This document shows positions 10,401 through 19,524 of a stretch of DNA of 25,597 nucleotides, one piece after another (the first letter of the stretch is position 1; each line of letters begins with the position of its first letter). The notes beneath the pieces were generated by a model. The model was not told the DNA's origin and made no database searches. It saw only the letters and a list, made by a program, of their open reading frames with translations. Source of the stretch: Ichthyophonus hoferi (lineage: Eukaryota; Opisthokonta; Ichthyosporea; Ichthyophonida; Ichthyophonidae); NCBI GenBank assembly GCA_002751075.1, contig NAOQ01000082.1, positions 52,443-78,039 on the forward strand, in the 5' to 3' direction. The translations under genes were made by a program, and so were the position numbers.

Positions 10401-12479
10401 TAGAGGAATGATAATAGAAACCATGAAGATAGCACTGCTAGATAGATGCAAGCACTTACAGGCCTCTCTTCTTTCAGTATGTATACAGTAAGACTAAGGC
10501 GCTTAATATGCCAGCCCTCATGAGGGATTGGTCCTTGCTACTGGCTCCCGCCGACACCCCTCTTACAGGTCATTGGCCACCCCCTGTACTCACATCCACT
10601 AAACATATGCACCCTTGTGTACATGCATACATATTTAACAGAATATCCAGGCACACACGCATTTCTACATATCCATAGACTTGCTAATATCTATAACTGC
10701 TTACCAAGCCCTTCCCCTTCCTACCCAGATGTCCCCCTGTACAGACGGTTAACCAAGGGGATCAACGAGCACCTGGAGAGAGCCCTGCATGCCTTTTTTG
10801 TAGTTAGACGGCTGGTGTTGCTGTTCAAACGAGAAAAAGACTCATCCCTTCCCTTTTCTACCCAATGCCCTGCTAAGGACCTGATGGGAAAGAGCATGGT
10901 ACCAGGAAAGTATCTAAGTGACATGGGATGGGATGGATGATCACTAGCTTCTATATCCTTCTCTGCTGGGGGCCCCGCCCATATTCAAAACATAACCTCT
11001 CCCTTAGGGCCCAGCCCCAACTACCATCCCGCTTTAGATTTACATGTATATCATGATGCTTCTCCCTTATTGGCTACTTATTGCTACCTGCAGGCACTTG
11101 AAAGCAAACCGCCCGTTCACTTTTAAAAGTAGTGTGCAGTTGCAGTCATCCCTCCCTCTCCCCCTTCCTATATCATCCCCCGTACCTTTATGCTAATCCT
11201 TCCTCTAACAGGAAAGCGAGACCTTGTTCCTTGCCGGGTTGTTACGGGCGAGCCGAAAGGCACGGCCTATTACTTATTAGAAGATTTAACATACTTCCTG
11301 CTCGTGTCAGCCGACAAGGCTGCACCTGGTAGTGGAATTGTGCATGTGGCCCATGAACTTGAACGAGTTACAGTAATTGTAGATTTTGGTGATCCTGTAA
11401 GTGACCTGACGTTTGGCTGGGTTTACTATTCGTGTTGCTATGGGTGTATACCTACCTATGGCGAGGTTATATCCTTTCTATTCACAAAACTTGACGGTTG
11501 TTACAAGATATAATACCGAAGTGAATCTATATTTGATACTTTGACTAGAAATCTATTTGAAGTGTCTACTGTGTTTTTGTGTGGTGGTTGCTATGGGAGA
11601 GGATATGGGACAGGGAAGGGGTATATAGGGAATGACCTGATGTACTCCCTACCTGCCTCTCCCTGTATGAACCTTTTGTTGATACCCTTCTGTGCCAACT
11701 GGATTATTGTGATCAAAGATGATATCAAGACCTATGTCGACCCTATAGAGATTCTCTATTAGATTACACTGTTATTAATGAAGCAGTACACCCATAGAAG
11801 GACATCTACAATCTGGCTAATCCTTACTATTTTTTCCTTAATTCAGAGGAAGTTACATGTACGACTAGATACACCTGCGATAGGGACCTTTAATGATACG
11901 AGCGAGAACCTCCAACTGGTGTTTGACGACTACGCCAGAGCCGCCAGAGCCACGTACCTCCCCTTACCCTCTCGTTCTTTTAATGTCTATTCTTATTCTC
12001 TTACTATTACTTGCTAATAGCAACGTTATTATGACTAAGACCACTAATGTCCTACATTTTGCTGTGTATATTACTAATGTTGGTGCTATTGCATACATCT
12101 GGATACACCGGGTTGGATCCCTTCAGGTCATGTGACTTGGTTATTTTGACACACGACCTATTGCTACATTGAACTGTACCTTCCGAATATGTTATTTGAT
12201 AACCCCTATAAATTACGTTATACTTTCTGCCTATCAATTAATACACTATTTTCTGCCTGCTGTGTAATACTCTGTTCAACTCTTTTCATGCATACGCACG
12301 ACGATCGGATATACATACATAACTATATATGCGAGGTCGTAGCTTGCTTGCCATCGCTTATAGATTATCTCTCTTATCACAGGCAATGCTTGCAACAAAG
12401 CTCCGCCACACTCTTGGCCAAGAAGAAAAGACAGTTAGAAGACCTTCTGGATGTGGAGTGTGACCCGACCCCTTCCTAG
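2313..12479 (+). CDS. CLEC16A: CLEC16A orthologue (ema/GOP-1 family), multi-exon, complete
   Basis: This is the orthologue of animal CLEC16A (fly ema, worm gop-1), a cytosolic protein on endosomal/lysosomal membranes. It is needed for endosome maturation and autophagy/mitophagy; in mammals it works with the E3 ligase RNF41. Despite its name it has no lectin domain, and none is seen here. My exon model: 2313-2461, 2927-3060, 3540-3688, 4302-4401, 4645-4801, 5363-5546, 6058-6171, 6362-6682, 6966-7125, 8121-8210, 8424-8494, 8680-8736, 8886-8981, 9290-9406, 9740-9802, 10148-10228, 10478-10568, 10729-10905, 11212-11396, 11847-11953, 12383-12479. Phases are consistent throughout and give about 899 residues (human about 1050). 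The ATG at 2313 is in frame and places the N-terminus slightly short of human. Exon 8, 9/10, 12 and 18 edges are less certain. The missing length is mostly the variable middle and C-terminal tail. Confidence 0.93.
3873..3967. repeat. 33-bp tandem repeat, about 3 copies
   Basis: Within CLEC16A intron 3, a C/T-rich unit of 33 bp beginning TATCT is repeated almost three times (starts at 3873, 3906, 3939), with a few mismatches between copies. It is a minisatellite and accounts for the open frame seen here. Confidence 0.85.
4131..4258. repeat. Degenerate tandem repeat, 25-29-bp period, about 5 copies
   Basis: Also in CLEC16A intron 3. The core TGTATAGTATGATAGAAG recurs about five times with variable AT-rich spacers. 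The period drifts between about 25 and 29 bp, so this is an older or indel-rich array than the 33-bp one nearby. Confidence 0.8.
4645..6171 (+). CDS. CLEC16A: CLEC16A exons 5-7: conserved helical core
   Basis: Exons 4645-4801, 5363-5546 and 6058-6171 encode about residues 178-329. Clear matches to the family are [20 protein letters not shown] (human [20 protein letters not shown]), [27 protein letters not shown] and [20 protein letters not shown]. Exon 5 is closed at 4801 with a gtcagt donor because this alone gives phase 2, matching exon 6, which enters after ctacccag with one completing base. Exon 6 ends at 5546 (gtagga) in phase 0. The introns hold a T17 run just downstream of exon 5 and a 41-bp minisatellite just upstream of exon 7. 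Confidence 0.92.
4853..4869 (+). repeat. T17 homopolymer
   Basis: A run of 17 T in intron 5, about 50 bases after the exon 5 donor and followed at once by AG. It resembles a polypyrimidine tract plus acceptor, but no exon in a suitable phase follows. Confidence 0.9.
5880..6042. repeat. 41-bp minisatellite, 4 copies
   Basis: Four adjacent copies of a unit of 40-41 bp (starts at about 5880, 5921, 5961 and 6002) lie in intron 6, ending about 15 bases before exon 7. Each begins GGTCCT or a variant, carries a TATATCTATATAAGGC core and ends TCAATG or similar. Because the array abuts the acceptor, it supplies the likely branch-point region of this intron. Confidence 0.92.
6362..8210 (+). CDS. CLEC16A: CLEC16A exons 8-10: variable charged linker re-entering the core
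   Basis: Exon 8 (6362-6682) and exon 9 (6966-7125) encode a polar segment rich in Ser, Glu, Gln and Pro, expected to be disordered. It occupies the place of the charged linker in human CLEC16A but is not alignable in detail. Exon 8 has two possible donors; 6682 (gtaggt) is preferred because it ends in phase 0, as exon 9 requires. Exon 9 closes at 7125 before gtatgt. Homology resumes with [29 protein letters not shown] (human HALFVLCLLYAMSHN). The exon 10 start at 8121 uses an AG inside apparently coding sequence, since the first AG after the pyrimidine tract (8106) gives the wrong phase. The large intron 9 shows no convincing extra exon. Confidence 0.82.
7796..7813. repeat. (CT)9 microsatellite
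   Basis: An uninterrupted CT dinucleotide run in CLEC16A intron 9. Confidence 0.9.
8245..8273. repeat. (TATG)n microsatellite
   Basis: A near-perfect TATG tetranucleotide run with one interruption (TACG), in intron 10 shortly after the exon 10 donor. Confidence 0.9.
8424..10228 (+). CDS. CLEC16A: CLEC16A exons 11-16: C-terminal core, first part
   Basis: Six exons (8424-8494, 8680-8736, 8886-8981, 9290-9406, 9740-9802, 10148-10228) encode about residues 520-681, and every exon after the first starts and ends in phase 0. Exon 14 gives the strongest match: ITYNSQ followed by [15 protein letters not shown] and DMAGLLLK, against human TTYN, IMNNAAQPDGKIRL and LELSCLLLK. Exons 12 and 13 add an acidic, Pro/Asn-rich stretch ([23 protein letters not shown]) longer than the corresponding human spacer, and look like a lineage-specific insertion. 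Exons 15 and 16 hold weakly conserved helices ending DTFE, where human has DMFED. The exon 12 acceptor at 8678-8679 lacks a good pyrimidine tract and is the least certain edge. Confidence 0.85.
9051..9155. repeat. 28-bp minisatellite, about 3.7 copies
   Basis: A 28-bp unit made of ATTACTACCT plus CTATATATCTCCACCTAT is repeated at 9051, 9079, 9107 and, partly diverged, 9135. It lies in intron 13 of CLEC16A. The first three copies differ at very few positions, suggesting recent expansion. Confidence 0.92.
9895..9911. repeat. (AT)n microsatellite
   Basis: An uninterrupted AT run of about 17 bases in intron 15 of CLEC16A. Confidence 0.85.
10478..12479 (+). CDS. CLEC16A: CLEC16A exons 17-21: C-terminal domain and stop
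   Basis: Exons 10478-10568, 10729-10905, 11212-11396, 11847-11953 and 12383-12479 encode about residues 682-899. The family landmark is [14 protein letters not shown] (human ASILLPPTGTPLTG), followed by [20 protein letters not shown] (human KTRRAIRVFFMLRSLSLQLR). The end, [12 protein letters not shown], matches the basic helix preceding LLD in human. The intron between exons 18 and 19 has no canonical donor that keeps both frame and alignment. The best join uses a GA dinucleotide at 10906 in an otherwise perfect donor context. The stop codon TAG is at 12477-12479. The long Ser/Pro tail of vertebrate CLEC16A is absent. A possible ATTAAA polyadenylation signal lies at 12645-12650. Confidence 0.88.
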
Positions 12480-14228
12480 ATAGGATGATAGGGGGTTGCC
12501 CTATCCTAGTGTGTCTGTTAGTTAACTTAGGTAGGAGGAGGGCTGCAGGACGTCCTCTGATAGTATTATAGTTATAGTTGTATGCACTGTGTGTATTGTA
12601 TATTACTACCTGGACGACTGTTGTTACATACTAGAGGGTCCCTTATTAAACGATAGTGACTTGGTGAAAGTGTTCTGGCTATCACAGCCTTGATAGTACA
12701 CCAGTAACTATACTTGAATCTATGAATATACATGTATATATGAGATATCACCAAATTATCTTTCCTGTAATTATAACTACTTGAATAGTCCTGCATCTTA
12801 AGCCACAGCAAGTGTAGAGGGTGGGTGTAAGTTAGTCCGCCCCTTGATTGGTCAGTTCGCTCATACACAGCCATGAATACTAGTCCAGAATGAAATTGCA
12901 AATATTATTTATACATGCAAACGAGAACTCACACATTCTAGTTACTTATGGTTTTGATTGTTGATTACTTTTTAATACAATTAAATCATTTCTCGCTTTG
13001 GAGGCCTTTCGGCCTGATATAGAAACCCAGTATTATACATGTTAGATTGGTTTGCGTAGTATTGTTATTATGTATTTTTTATGGTTCGCCAAATTGATAT
13101 AATGAATGTCATTGGTAGACCTAATACTCGAACTTGAAAGAATATCTTTAGGTGTATGTAGTACCAGGTTGTGAATATATGTGGGAATATACTGTATCCC
13201 TTAGTATATCGTTTACCGATTGCGGAAAACCCGTCAACAATAATGCATGTTTGTATACTTCGTTGGAACATTGATTGAAAGAAAAGGTATGTGAAAGAAA
13301 GACTTGGGTATGGGTAGCATACTAATGTGATTTAGACACTGAAAATTGATTGCTGCTTTGCGGTTAATGAGACTTACAAGCCAACAGGTTCGAAATAAAA
13401 ATTATAGCTATTACAATATATATATATATAGAAATATCAATCTCTGCAATACTGACAAATACGTAGCGCAACTATTTTAATAAACAACCCTAAGTATCTC
13501 TTAAAGAAACCGTATCTAAACTCCGATTTATTAATCTTGCAATTGGTATTAGTGCTTTTGCTTAAAATACAACACAAACCATGATATTAAAACCATATTC
13601 GGGTTTTATTTCTGTCACACCACCTTACTGTGCTATTTATACCTGATATATAGGCTTGTTTAATGATATATCTTTGCTTTAATTTGCTGTATCTCTCGTC
13701 ATAAACATGTCTCTTAGCCTATCGGGCAGCATGCCTCCTATATACGCCAATAAATTGAAAATATTTCCTTTTTATTCCTATTACCTCTCCACTTTTGCTT
13801 TTTTTTAATTTAATTACTTGATTGTATCGCTTTTTTTTTTTTTTTTTAACAATTTCTCTAATGAAGAGTGATGCAGAGGAAGAAAACAATAGTGGTGTCA
13901 AGAAAAAGAAGTGGTAAGGCAGGGGATGCTTTTCCTATTAATTTTGTAGATTTCAGGCTGACTATTGGATGTACGATGGATACGTTATTGCTTATGCACC
14001 ATTCCACAGTCTGGATAGATACTGCTCACTGTAGATAAAAAAGATAAGGAAATATTTATTACTTACTCATTTTTCAATTTTTACTAATTAGAAATTGGTT
14101 AAGTTATTAACTATAACGTCCTGTCAATATACTGCATGTAGGTAGACCCAGAGAATGCATACTTGAACCACAACCCTTTCCTCCCTGTGCAAAGCAAATA
14201 AATTCTTACCTTTAATGAACTTAGTAAG
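12480..14228. other. Convergent intergenic spacer
   Basis: This AT-rich spacer lies between the 3' end of CLEC16A (plus) and the 3' end of the minus-strand gene. It contains a candidate two-exon mini-gene at 13861-14038 (separate entry), a T17 run at 13831-13847, and a small GC-rich hairpin at 13002-13015 (AGGCC, TTTC loop, GGCCT). TTTATT at 14055-14060 reads AATAAA on the minus strand, about 170 bases beyond the minus-strand stop, and is a plausible polyadenylation signal for that gene. Nothing else is recognisable. Confidence 0.55.
13861..14038 (+). CDS. Candidate two-exon small ORF (44 residues), weak
   Basis: An ATG at 13861 opens a 53-nt exon coding a charged peptide (MKSDAEEENNSG, then VKKKKW) that runs into a strong gtaagg donor at 13914. 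A 43-nt intron would end at tttcag (13956), and the second exon (13957-14038) continues in frame to TAA. An AATAAA lies at 14197-14202. The T17 run just upstream could instead be a polypyrimidine tract, making the first block an internal exon with AG at 13865-13866. The second block is also open in another frame, so the reading is not secure. No family is recognised. It may be chance. Confidence 0.2.
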
Positions 14229-16701
14229 TTACGAAATGTACCGACTATTAGTCATTAGTGCTAGTTGTGATAGTCGATGCATTGGCATAGTATATACTTC
14301 ACCAGCATCCAAAAAGACATTGCCATGAGGAGGATTACTAATAGTATTAACAGATATTGAGAAATCATTTTGTAGAGTCTCTAGTACCTCAGTATTATGT
14401 GTCGGGCTTTCTCTGGTTATTTTTTTTGGTAATTCTATTGACACAGGTGTGTCTCTACTATTCAAGGCAGAAGAAAATATTCCTTGCGTAAGGAGTAGAA
14501 AACCTTTGTGACGCCGTTTCAAATCCTCTTCCTTCTGCTGTTTCTCTCTCTCTTTCTCCATCTTTTCTTTTAGTAATATCTCCACATTTTGTCTTTGCTC
14601 CTCTTCTAATTCTTTCCTTTGCTCCTCTTCTGCCTTTAATCTCATTTCTTCCTCCATTCTCTTTTTTTCTATTGCTTTGCTTTTTTTTTGTTCTTCTTCA
14701 ATTTTCAACCAAGCAATCTCCTGAATTTTATGGAGAGACTCCATGGTATATATCGAACCACAATACGTTTCCTCATCAGTCTTGATAATACTGTATGTGA
14801 TAGTGTGAGAAACATTCTGCAACGAGATAAATGTATACCACTAAGGGGCTTGAGTAGTACTAGAATGTGGTAGTAAAGTGGGTACATTATAGTAGATTGA
14901 ACTAGATAGTATCTTGATAGTAGAAATTGATTTTTCTAATTGACATTTATATGATGGTTTGTTAGAAATATGAGAGGTTAATTCCATGGTACTTTCTAGT
15001 ACTATTCCAGTGCTAGTGGCTGTGCAGTGCCATTTTGCTTGATACTACTACCTTAATAAACTACAATATGAAAATCTTGTTTAATTATTCTTTGCACACC
15101 ATTTTATGGGTATTTCTCTATAGTCTTCGCTGAGCACTATTACTAAATTATGTAAATCAATGTGTATATAGGAGCTTTGTATGTCCATATACTAGGAACA
15201 GGTGTGTAAAACAAAAAAGACGAGTGATTTATTAAGGAGTTATGATGGATAGTGCCTTGGTAGAATAGGAATATAAAAAGAAAATATATTAATTTGGGAA
15301 TTTTTTAGGGTTCCATGAAAGATTTAATCGCTTAGTGTGTTTAAGGTATGAGTTGCATTTTCACACTAACAGAAGTGTAGATCTTAGTGTGGACGCACTG
15401 ATAGTAACCGTTTGTGAAGAGGTCTAAAATAACAAAAATATAAATACATATAATTAAACAACAGAAAGAGAAAAAAAATATTGGGGAATGATGGAATAAT
15501 AAGAAAAAGTACTTTAGAAATTAAATTACCTTTGAACTACTATCACCCTTTTTTGATCAGAAACATGAAAATTGTGCCCAGTACCCAAGTCTTTAATAAA
15601 AAGGCTCTTCTTGTCTTCGCTGTCCAGAGCCAAGTCCTTTTTATTGCTAACAAAAAAATCAAATTTGTCCTCGTTACATCTGACTTTACTACAAAACCAC
15701 CCATCTGGAAACTTGGGAGCTTGTATCATCTTCTGTGCTGGTCCCCATTTCCCGTTAGAGTCTGTTTGGTAGGAGCGGTGCATATAAATATTGTTACCCA
15801 GTAGCATTTCTGTATTAACCAGAACGAATGTGGCTATATAGCGCTCAAAGGAGCCCTCATTTTTCTGAAATTCGTAAGTTTTTTTTTTTTTGAACCTAAC
15901 TAAATCCGTAGTATTAATTGAACCATTTTTATCTTTCATCAAGTGGTCAACCAGCTCGGAATATGATTTGGCTTTCTCCTGAACATGTGGAGAAGGCATA
16001 TGTGTATTCTGTGCATTTCTCATATTTGCAACAGATTTTGAGGCGCTAAAATAGCATGTACTTGAAGGCTGTGCCTTTATTTGCTCGCTGTCCATTACGA
16101 TATCCTCATTAAGTATGTTGTTGTTTTTGCTATTTTGGTTGAAGTTATTGTGCTTATTTGGGTTGTTTTCTAAATTTTCTTTGTTACAGTTGATTGGGTT
16201 CTTGTTTTCCTGGATGCCCACAATTGTTGAGGGAATTGTAGAGGTGAAATAAGGTTCAGAATTAATCAGCGAAGAACTGTTCACCTCTGGAAGTACGGCT
16301 CTACAATAACTCAACGAAGAAGATTTAATGTTGTTATCATTTGTAGTAGTCAAAGAAAAAGGGCAGGGGTCAGTCCCACCTTTGCAATAGCTAGGTAAGG
16401 TGATAAAACCATTATCTTTATCCAAAACCAGATCTTTGTTCTCACTGCCATTACTGGTTTCACCTCCGTAGATTTTGGGTGACAGTTCGTCTTCACTAGT
16501 TCCATTTAGTCCCTCTTGTGAACAACTTTGGGATACCGTTGCAAAAAATTCAGATGCGCCTTCTATAACCTGTGGAAGGGTATCGCTGTCTACTGTAATG
16601 TTAATACTACTGTCCTCGGGTGTTTGTTTCCGAAGTGACAGAGCATTATTTACTTGGAAGACCTGATCACTATTGTGCTGAACCATATCTAGTTCGGACA
16701 T
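14229..16701 (-). CDS. Unrecognised protein: disordered N-terminus, central domain, coiled coil
   Basis: I do not recognise this gene. My model has three exons on the minus strand: 16701-15530, a 25-nt microexon 15423-15399, and 14816-14229, giving about 594 residues. Exon 1 starts at ATG (16699-16701) and ends in phase 2 before gtaatt. The last exon enters after tcgttgcag in phase 0; the microexon (ttttag acceptor, gtgcgt donor) is the piece that reconciles them. Residues 1-270 are acidic and Asn/Ser-rich, probably disordered. Residues about 271-430 look globular, with aromatic motifs such as SFERYIATFVLVNTEML, KFPDGWFCSKVRC and KFDFFVS. Residues about 432-502 form a very charged Glu/Lys/Arg coiled coil, followed by a polar tail. 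The layout would suit a transcription factor or scaffold, but that is only inference. Codon use is A-rich, unlike CLEC16A. Confidence 0.75.
15879..15891 (-). repeat. 13-nt A run inside a coding exon
   Basis: On the minus strand the coding sequence of the orphan gene contains 13 consecutive A, read as four Lys and the start of Thr at residues 271-275. The frame is open on both sides as given, so the run length appears correct in this assembly. Such runs are prone to polymerase slippage and sequencing error. Confidence 0.9.
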
Positions 16702-16852
16702 TTCGGAGCAAATATATATTAATAAAGAGGGCTATTTTGTTTGTTTTTTAAATAAAATACTAATGTGGTGGCACACCAATTTTTTAATGAAATGTTTGAT
16801 TTAATTTAAGGTTTGTTGAGCTTTTCGGGTAAGGTGATTCATACTTTTTGTT

Positions 16853-16879
16853 AATCTGGATTAGGAAGTAATCCGGATT
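16853..16879. repeat. Imperfect 11-bp inverted repeat (hairpin)
   Basis: AATCTGGATTA at 16853-16863 and TAATCCGGATT at 16869-16879 pair at 10 of 11 positions around a 5-base loop. It lies about 150 bases upstream of the minus-strand start codon. It could be a regulatory palindrome or a remnant of a small inverted-repeat element; no flanking target duplication is obvious. Confidence 0.6.
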
Positions 16880-19381
16880 CTAAGCCAAGCCAAAACTTAA
16901 AACCATGCACTATTGGGGTGGTAATTTAACTCTCGCCTAACTGTGTACAAGCAGAAAAGTCTTAAGATGATTTAGACTAAGAGATAATACCTGTGGGAGA
17001 CTGTGGCGAGAAATAGGCCGTTATATCCTATAAGGCAAGGGGTAATCACTGGTTCGCATGGCTCATATTTACTATATCCATATATGGCCCAATATAGATA
17101 ATTGATAGATCTTGTTGAATGGACTATGAAAATAAGATTAGTTTTGATCTCAAGTTAGCCGTAAAGAAGGTACTGAGTATTATCTTGTAATTGCATGTAA
17201 AAGACAAAATGCACAAATATAATCGAATAATTTTTTTATTGTGATAACGTGTCATTTTGTTTTTATGGGTAGCTACGCTTTCTCCCTAATATGTCTTAAA
17301 AAAATTTAACAACGCGCTCTGGCTGGAATATGATCAGTGAATAGTGATAAAAGATTCAGCCTATCAATATAAGATTATGCGATACCACCAATCATACGTC
17401 TTATCGTGTCATCTTTTACATCTATTAAATATGTGTTATACTGTCCAATAATAATAATTCTCCAATAATATTTGTTTTGGATGATCATCTCTGATAAAGA
17501 AATAATAAAAATATTATCAGAGGTAAGAACCAATTTGTGGTTGCTTGGGGTGTAATAGTGTTTTCTTCTGGCAGTTTATACTAGTATATCTTTATCTGTC
17601 AAGATTACTCTACCTTTGTAAAAGGTACCAATATCATTTCTACCAAAAACAGTTGGCTTAAGGTTTTAGGATACAGGTGGAGGTATGGCATCATAGCGGC
17701 ATATTGACACAAGAATCTGTAAAAGTATACTAGGAGAGCCTAGTTGCATTGTAATGGCAATGGCACTCCAGAAACCACCTGCCGCAGTTGCTTTTAGTAT
17801 TTCCACCATTTGTACTAAACTGGGTAGAAGGTAGAATCTCGTTGAAATGAAAGTTATTTGTCCCCAGAGATGAGAAATGACAAAATAATTAAGAATAATA
17901 ATAACTTTCGAGACACAATTGGAGCACAGGCTTACACGGTAGAAAAAATTTCCAATGATACCTTGGCAAGTTGTGTACTTTTTTGCTTTACTTTTGATTA
18001 ATCACAATCGTAGGATTAAATTGGTTTGCAGAGTTGGATTAACTGCCTTGTTTAGGTAGTTTGATATTGCAAACCTTTACTGTCTTGTCAATTTAAATCC
18101 CATGTTATATATCAAAGGAAATAGACTCAATAACTAGAGGAACTTAGTTGAATAGGATTATATTTCTGACACGCGATTCGGTTGCTTCAAAGCAAATTTG
18201 CTACATTTGTTTTAGTAAATTATAGTTTAAACCATGTTATAACCCCCTGCAAAGGTTGAAAGTTAAAGTTCGGAAAAATGCTAATAGCTTGCAAATATTT
18301 TCAAGTTGAGTAACTGATGAATCAAATTACATTACTGGGTTGACCTACCTATCATTTTGCATTAGTGATTGTTTACTTTATTGGGTTAGATGCTTTTCAC
18401 AGATTGTTTACAAGCTTGAATCAATCTACTTGTGTTGCGATCGCTCAAAAATCCACCTTCTAATTTAAGATCGTTATCATATTACACACGCATAATGCGT
18501 CAGGATTGACCAAGGGGAATACCTCTGTTGACTCATAAAAACATAGTTTATCACGTAGTCTAAACAGATGAGAGGTTTAGGTCACTACATTACATTATAT
18601 TGTATATATCAGTAGACATGTAGTCTAAACATAGAATAGATTTGGATTCCTATACTAATGATCATTGCTTTAATTAATGCTATTCGTTTGTAACAAAATA
18701 ATGCACCCGTTTAATGTAGTTACACAAAGGCTCTCAAAAAGACCAAACTTGGGGATACTCTAATGGGTATACTCTCCATATCTATATATTTTACAATGGT
18801 TATTATTTTCTTTTATTCATTCTTTCCCTGTTATGATTTAATATATAGGCACACTAAGCCGCAATATTAGATAAAAAAATATAGAATTTATTATTTATAC
18901 ATAAATATTTATTGTTATTGTATTTTCTTACTACGGCAAGAAAAATGCCTTCCTTCCCTGTTAAGCTCGATAGGAAGTTTTTTGTAAATGATCAATAATC
19001 TTACTGGTTTTGGGCTTGGTGCTACATGCCCAATAATTCAATCAACTCATAAAATAATTTACGCTAAAAGCATACAACCCATTCACCTACTGTGTAGGTA
19101 CCGATCAGTTAGTGATTAGTCTGTTTGGATTCAACAAAACAAATGTTTTAACCATTTTAAAGTCAAGTGGGACCCTGTAAATAGGTTTATTGGTTAACTA
19201 ATAGTTATTGGGATGAATATAATCAAAACTGGTTTTTATGCGAAAGAAGCATAATTACAAGGTTTCGTACAATAATAAAGAGACTGTTTAATAATTTAAA
19301 ACTCAATCGTTATACTAGGTATAAACAGGTCATATTCCAGAATCCAATTTATGCTTTTATTTTTTTATATTATATTTATAG

Positions 19382-19524
19382 TTTCTAAAGAAGTTGAAGT
19401 ATATATTACAGATACATTACTAGAAGGCCAACCAGTCAAGTCTGGTGTTGCTTCCTTTGATAGTAACAACACCATAACTGTATACCCAAAGTCACAACAT
19501 TTAGATTACAGTTACTATGTTTAA
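19382..19524 (+). other. Isolated exon-like block (terminal exon candidate)
   Basis: After a T-rich tract ending tttatag there is an open stretch of 46 codons ending in TAA at 19522-19524. The peptide begins SKEVEVYITDTLLEGQPVKS and ends HLDYSYYV, with alternating hydrophobic/polar residues like a beta-rich secreted domain. The other two plus frames are closed nearby. No upstream exon can be matched to it, so it may be the last exon of an unresolved gene, a relic, or chance. Confidence 0.25.

Noticed and set aside
12990-13040. GGCCTTTCGGCC-type hairpin recalling the 5' end of U2 snRNA
   Set aside because: The branch-point recognition sequence and the following conserved U2 segments are absent; only a short GC-rich hairpin remains.
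13384-13400. GGTTCGAA string resembling a tRNA T-loop
   Set aside because: The flanking bases do not form a T-arm stem and no acceptor, D or anticodon arms fit around it.
17119-18000. A chain of small exon-like pieces (17119-17169, 17585-17701, 17846-17998)
   Set aside because: The splice phases do not link, the peptides are short, and such open lengths are expected by chance in this AT-rich sequence.
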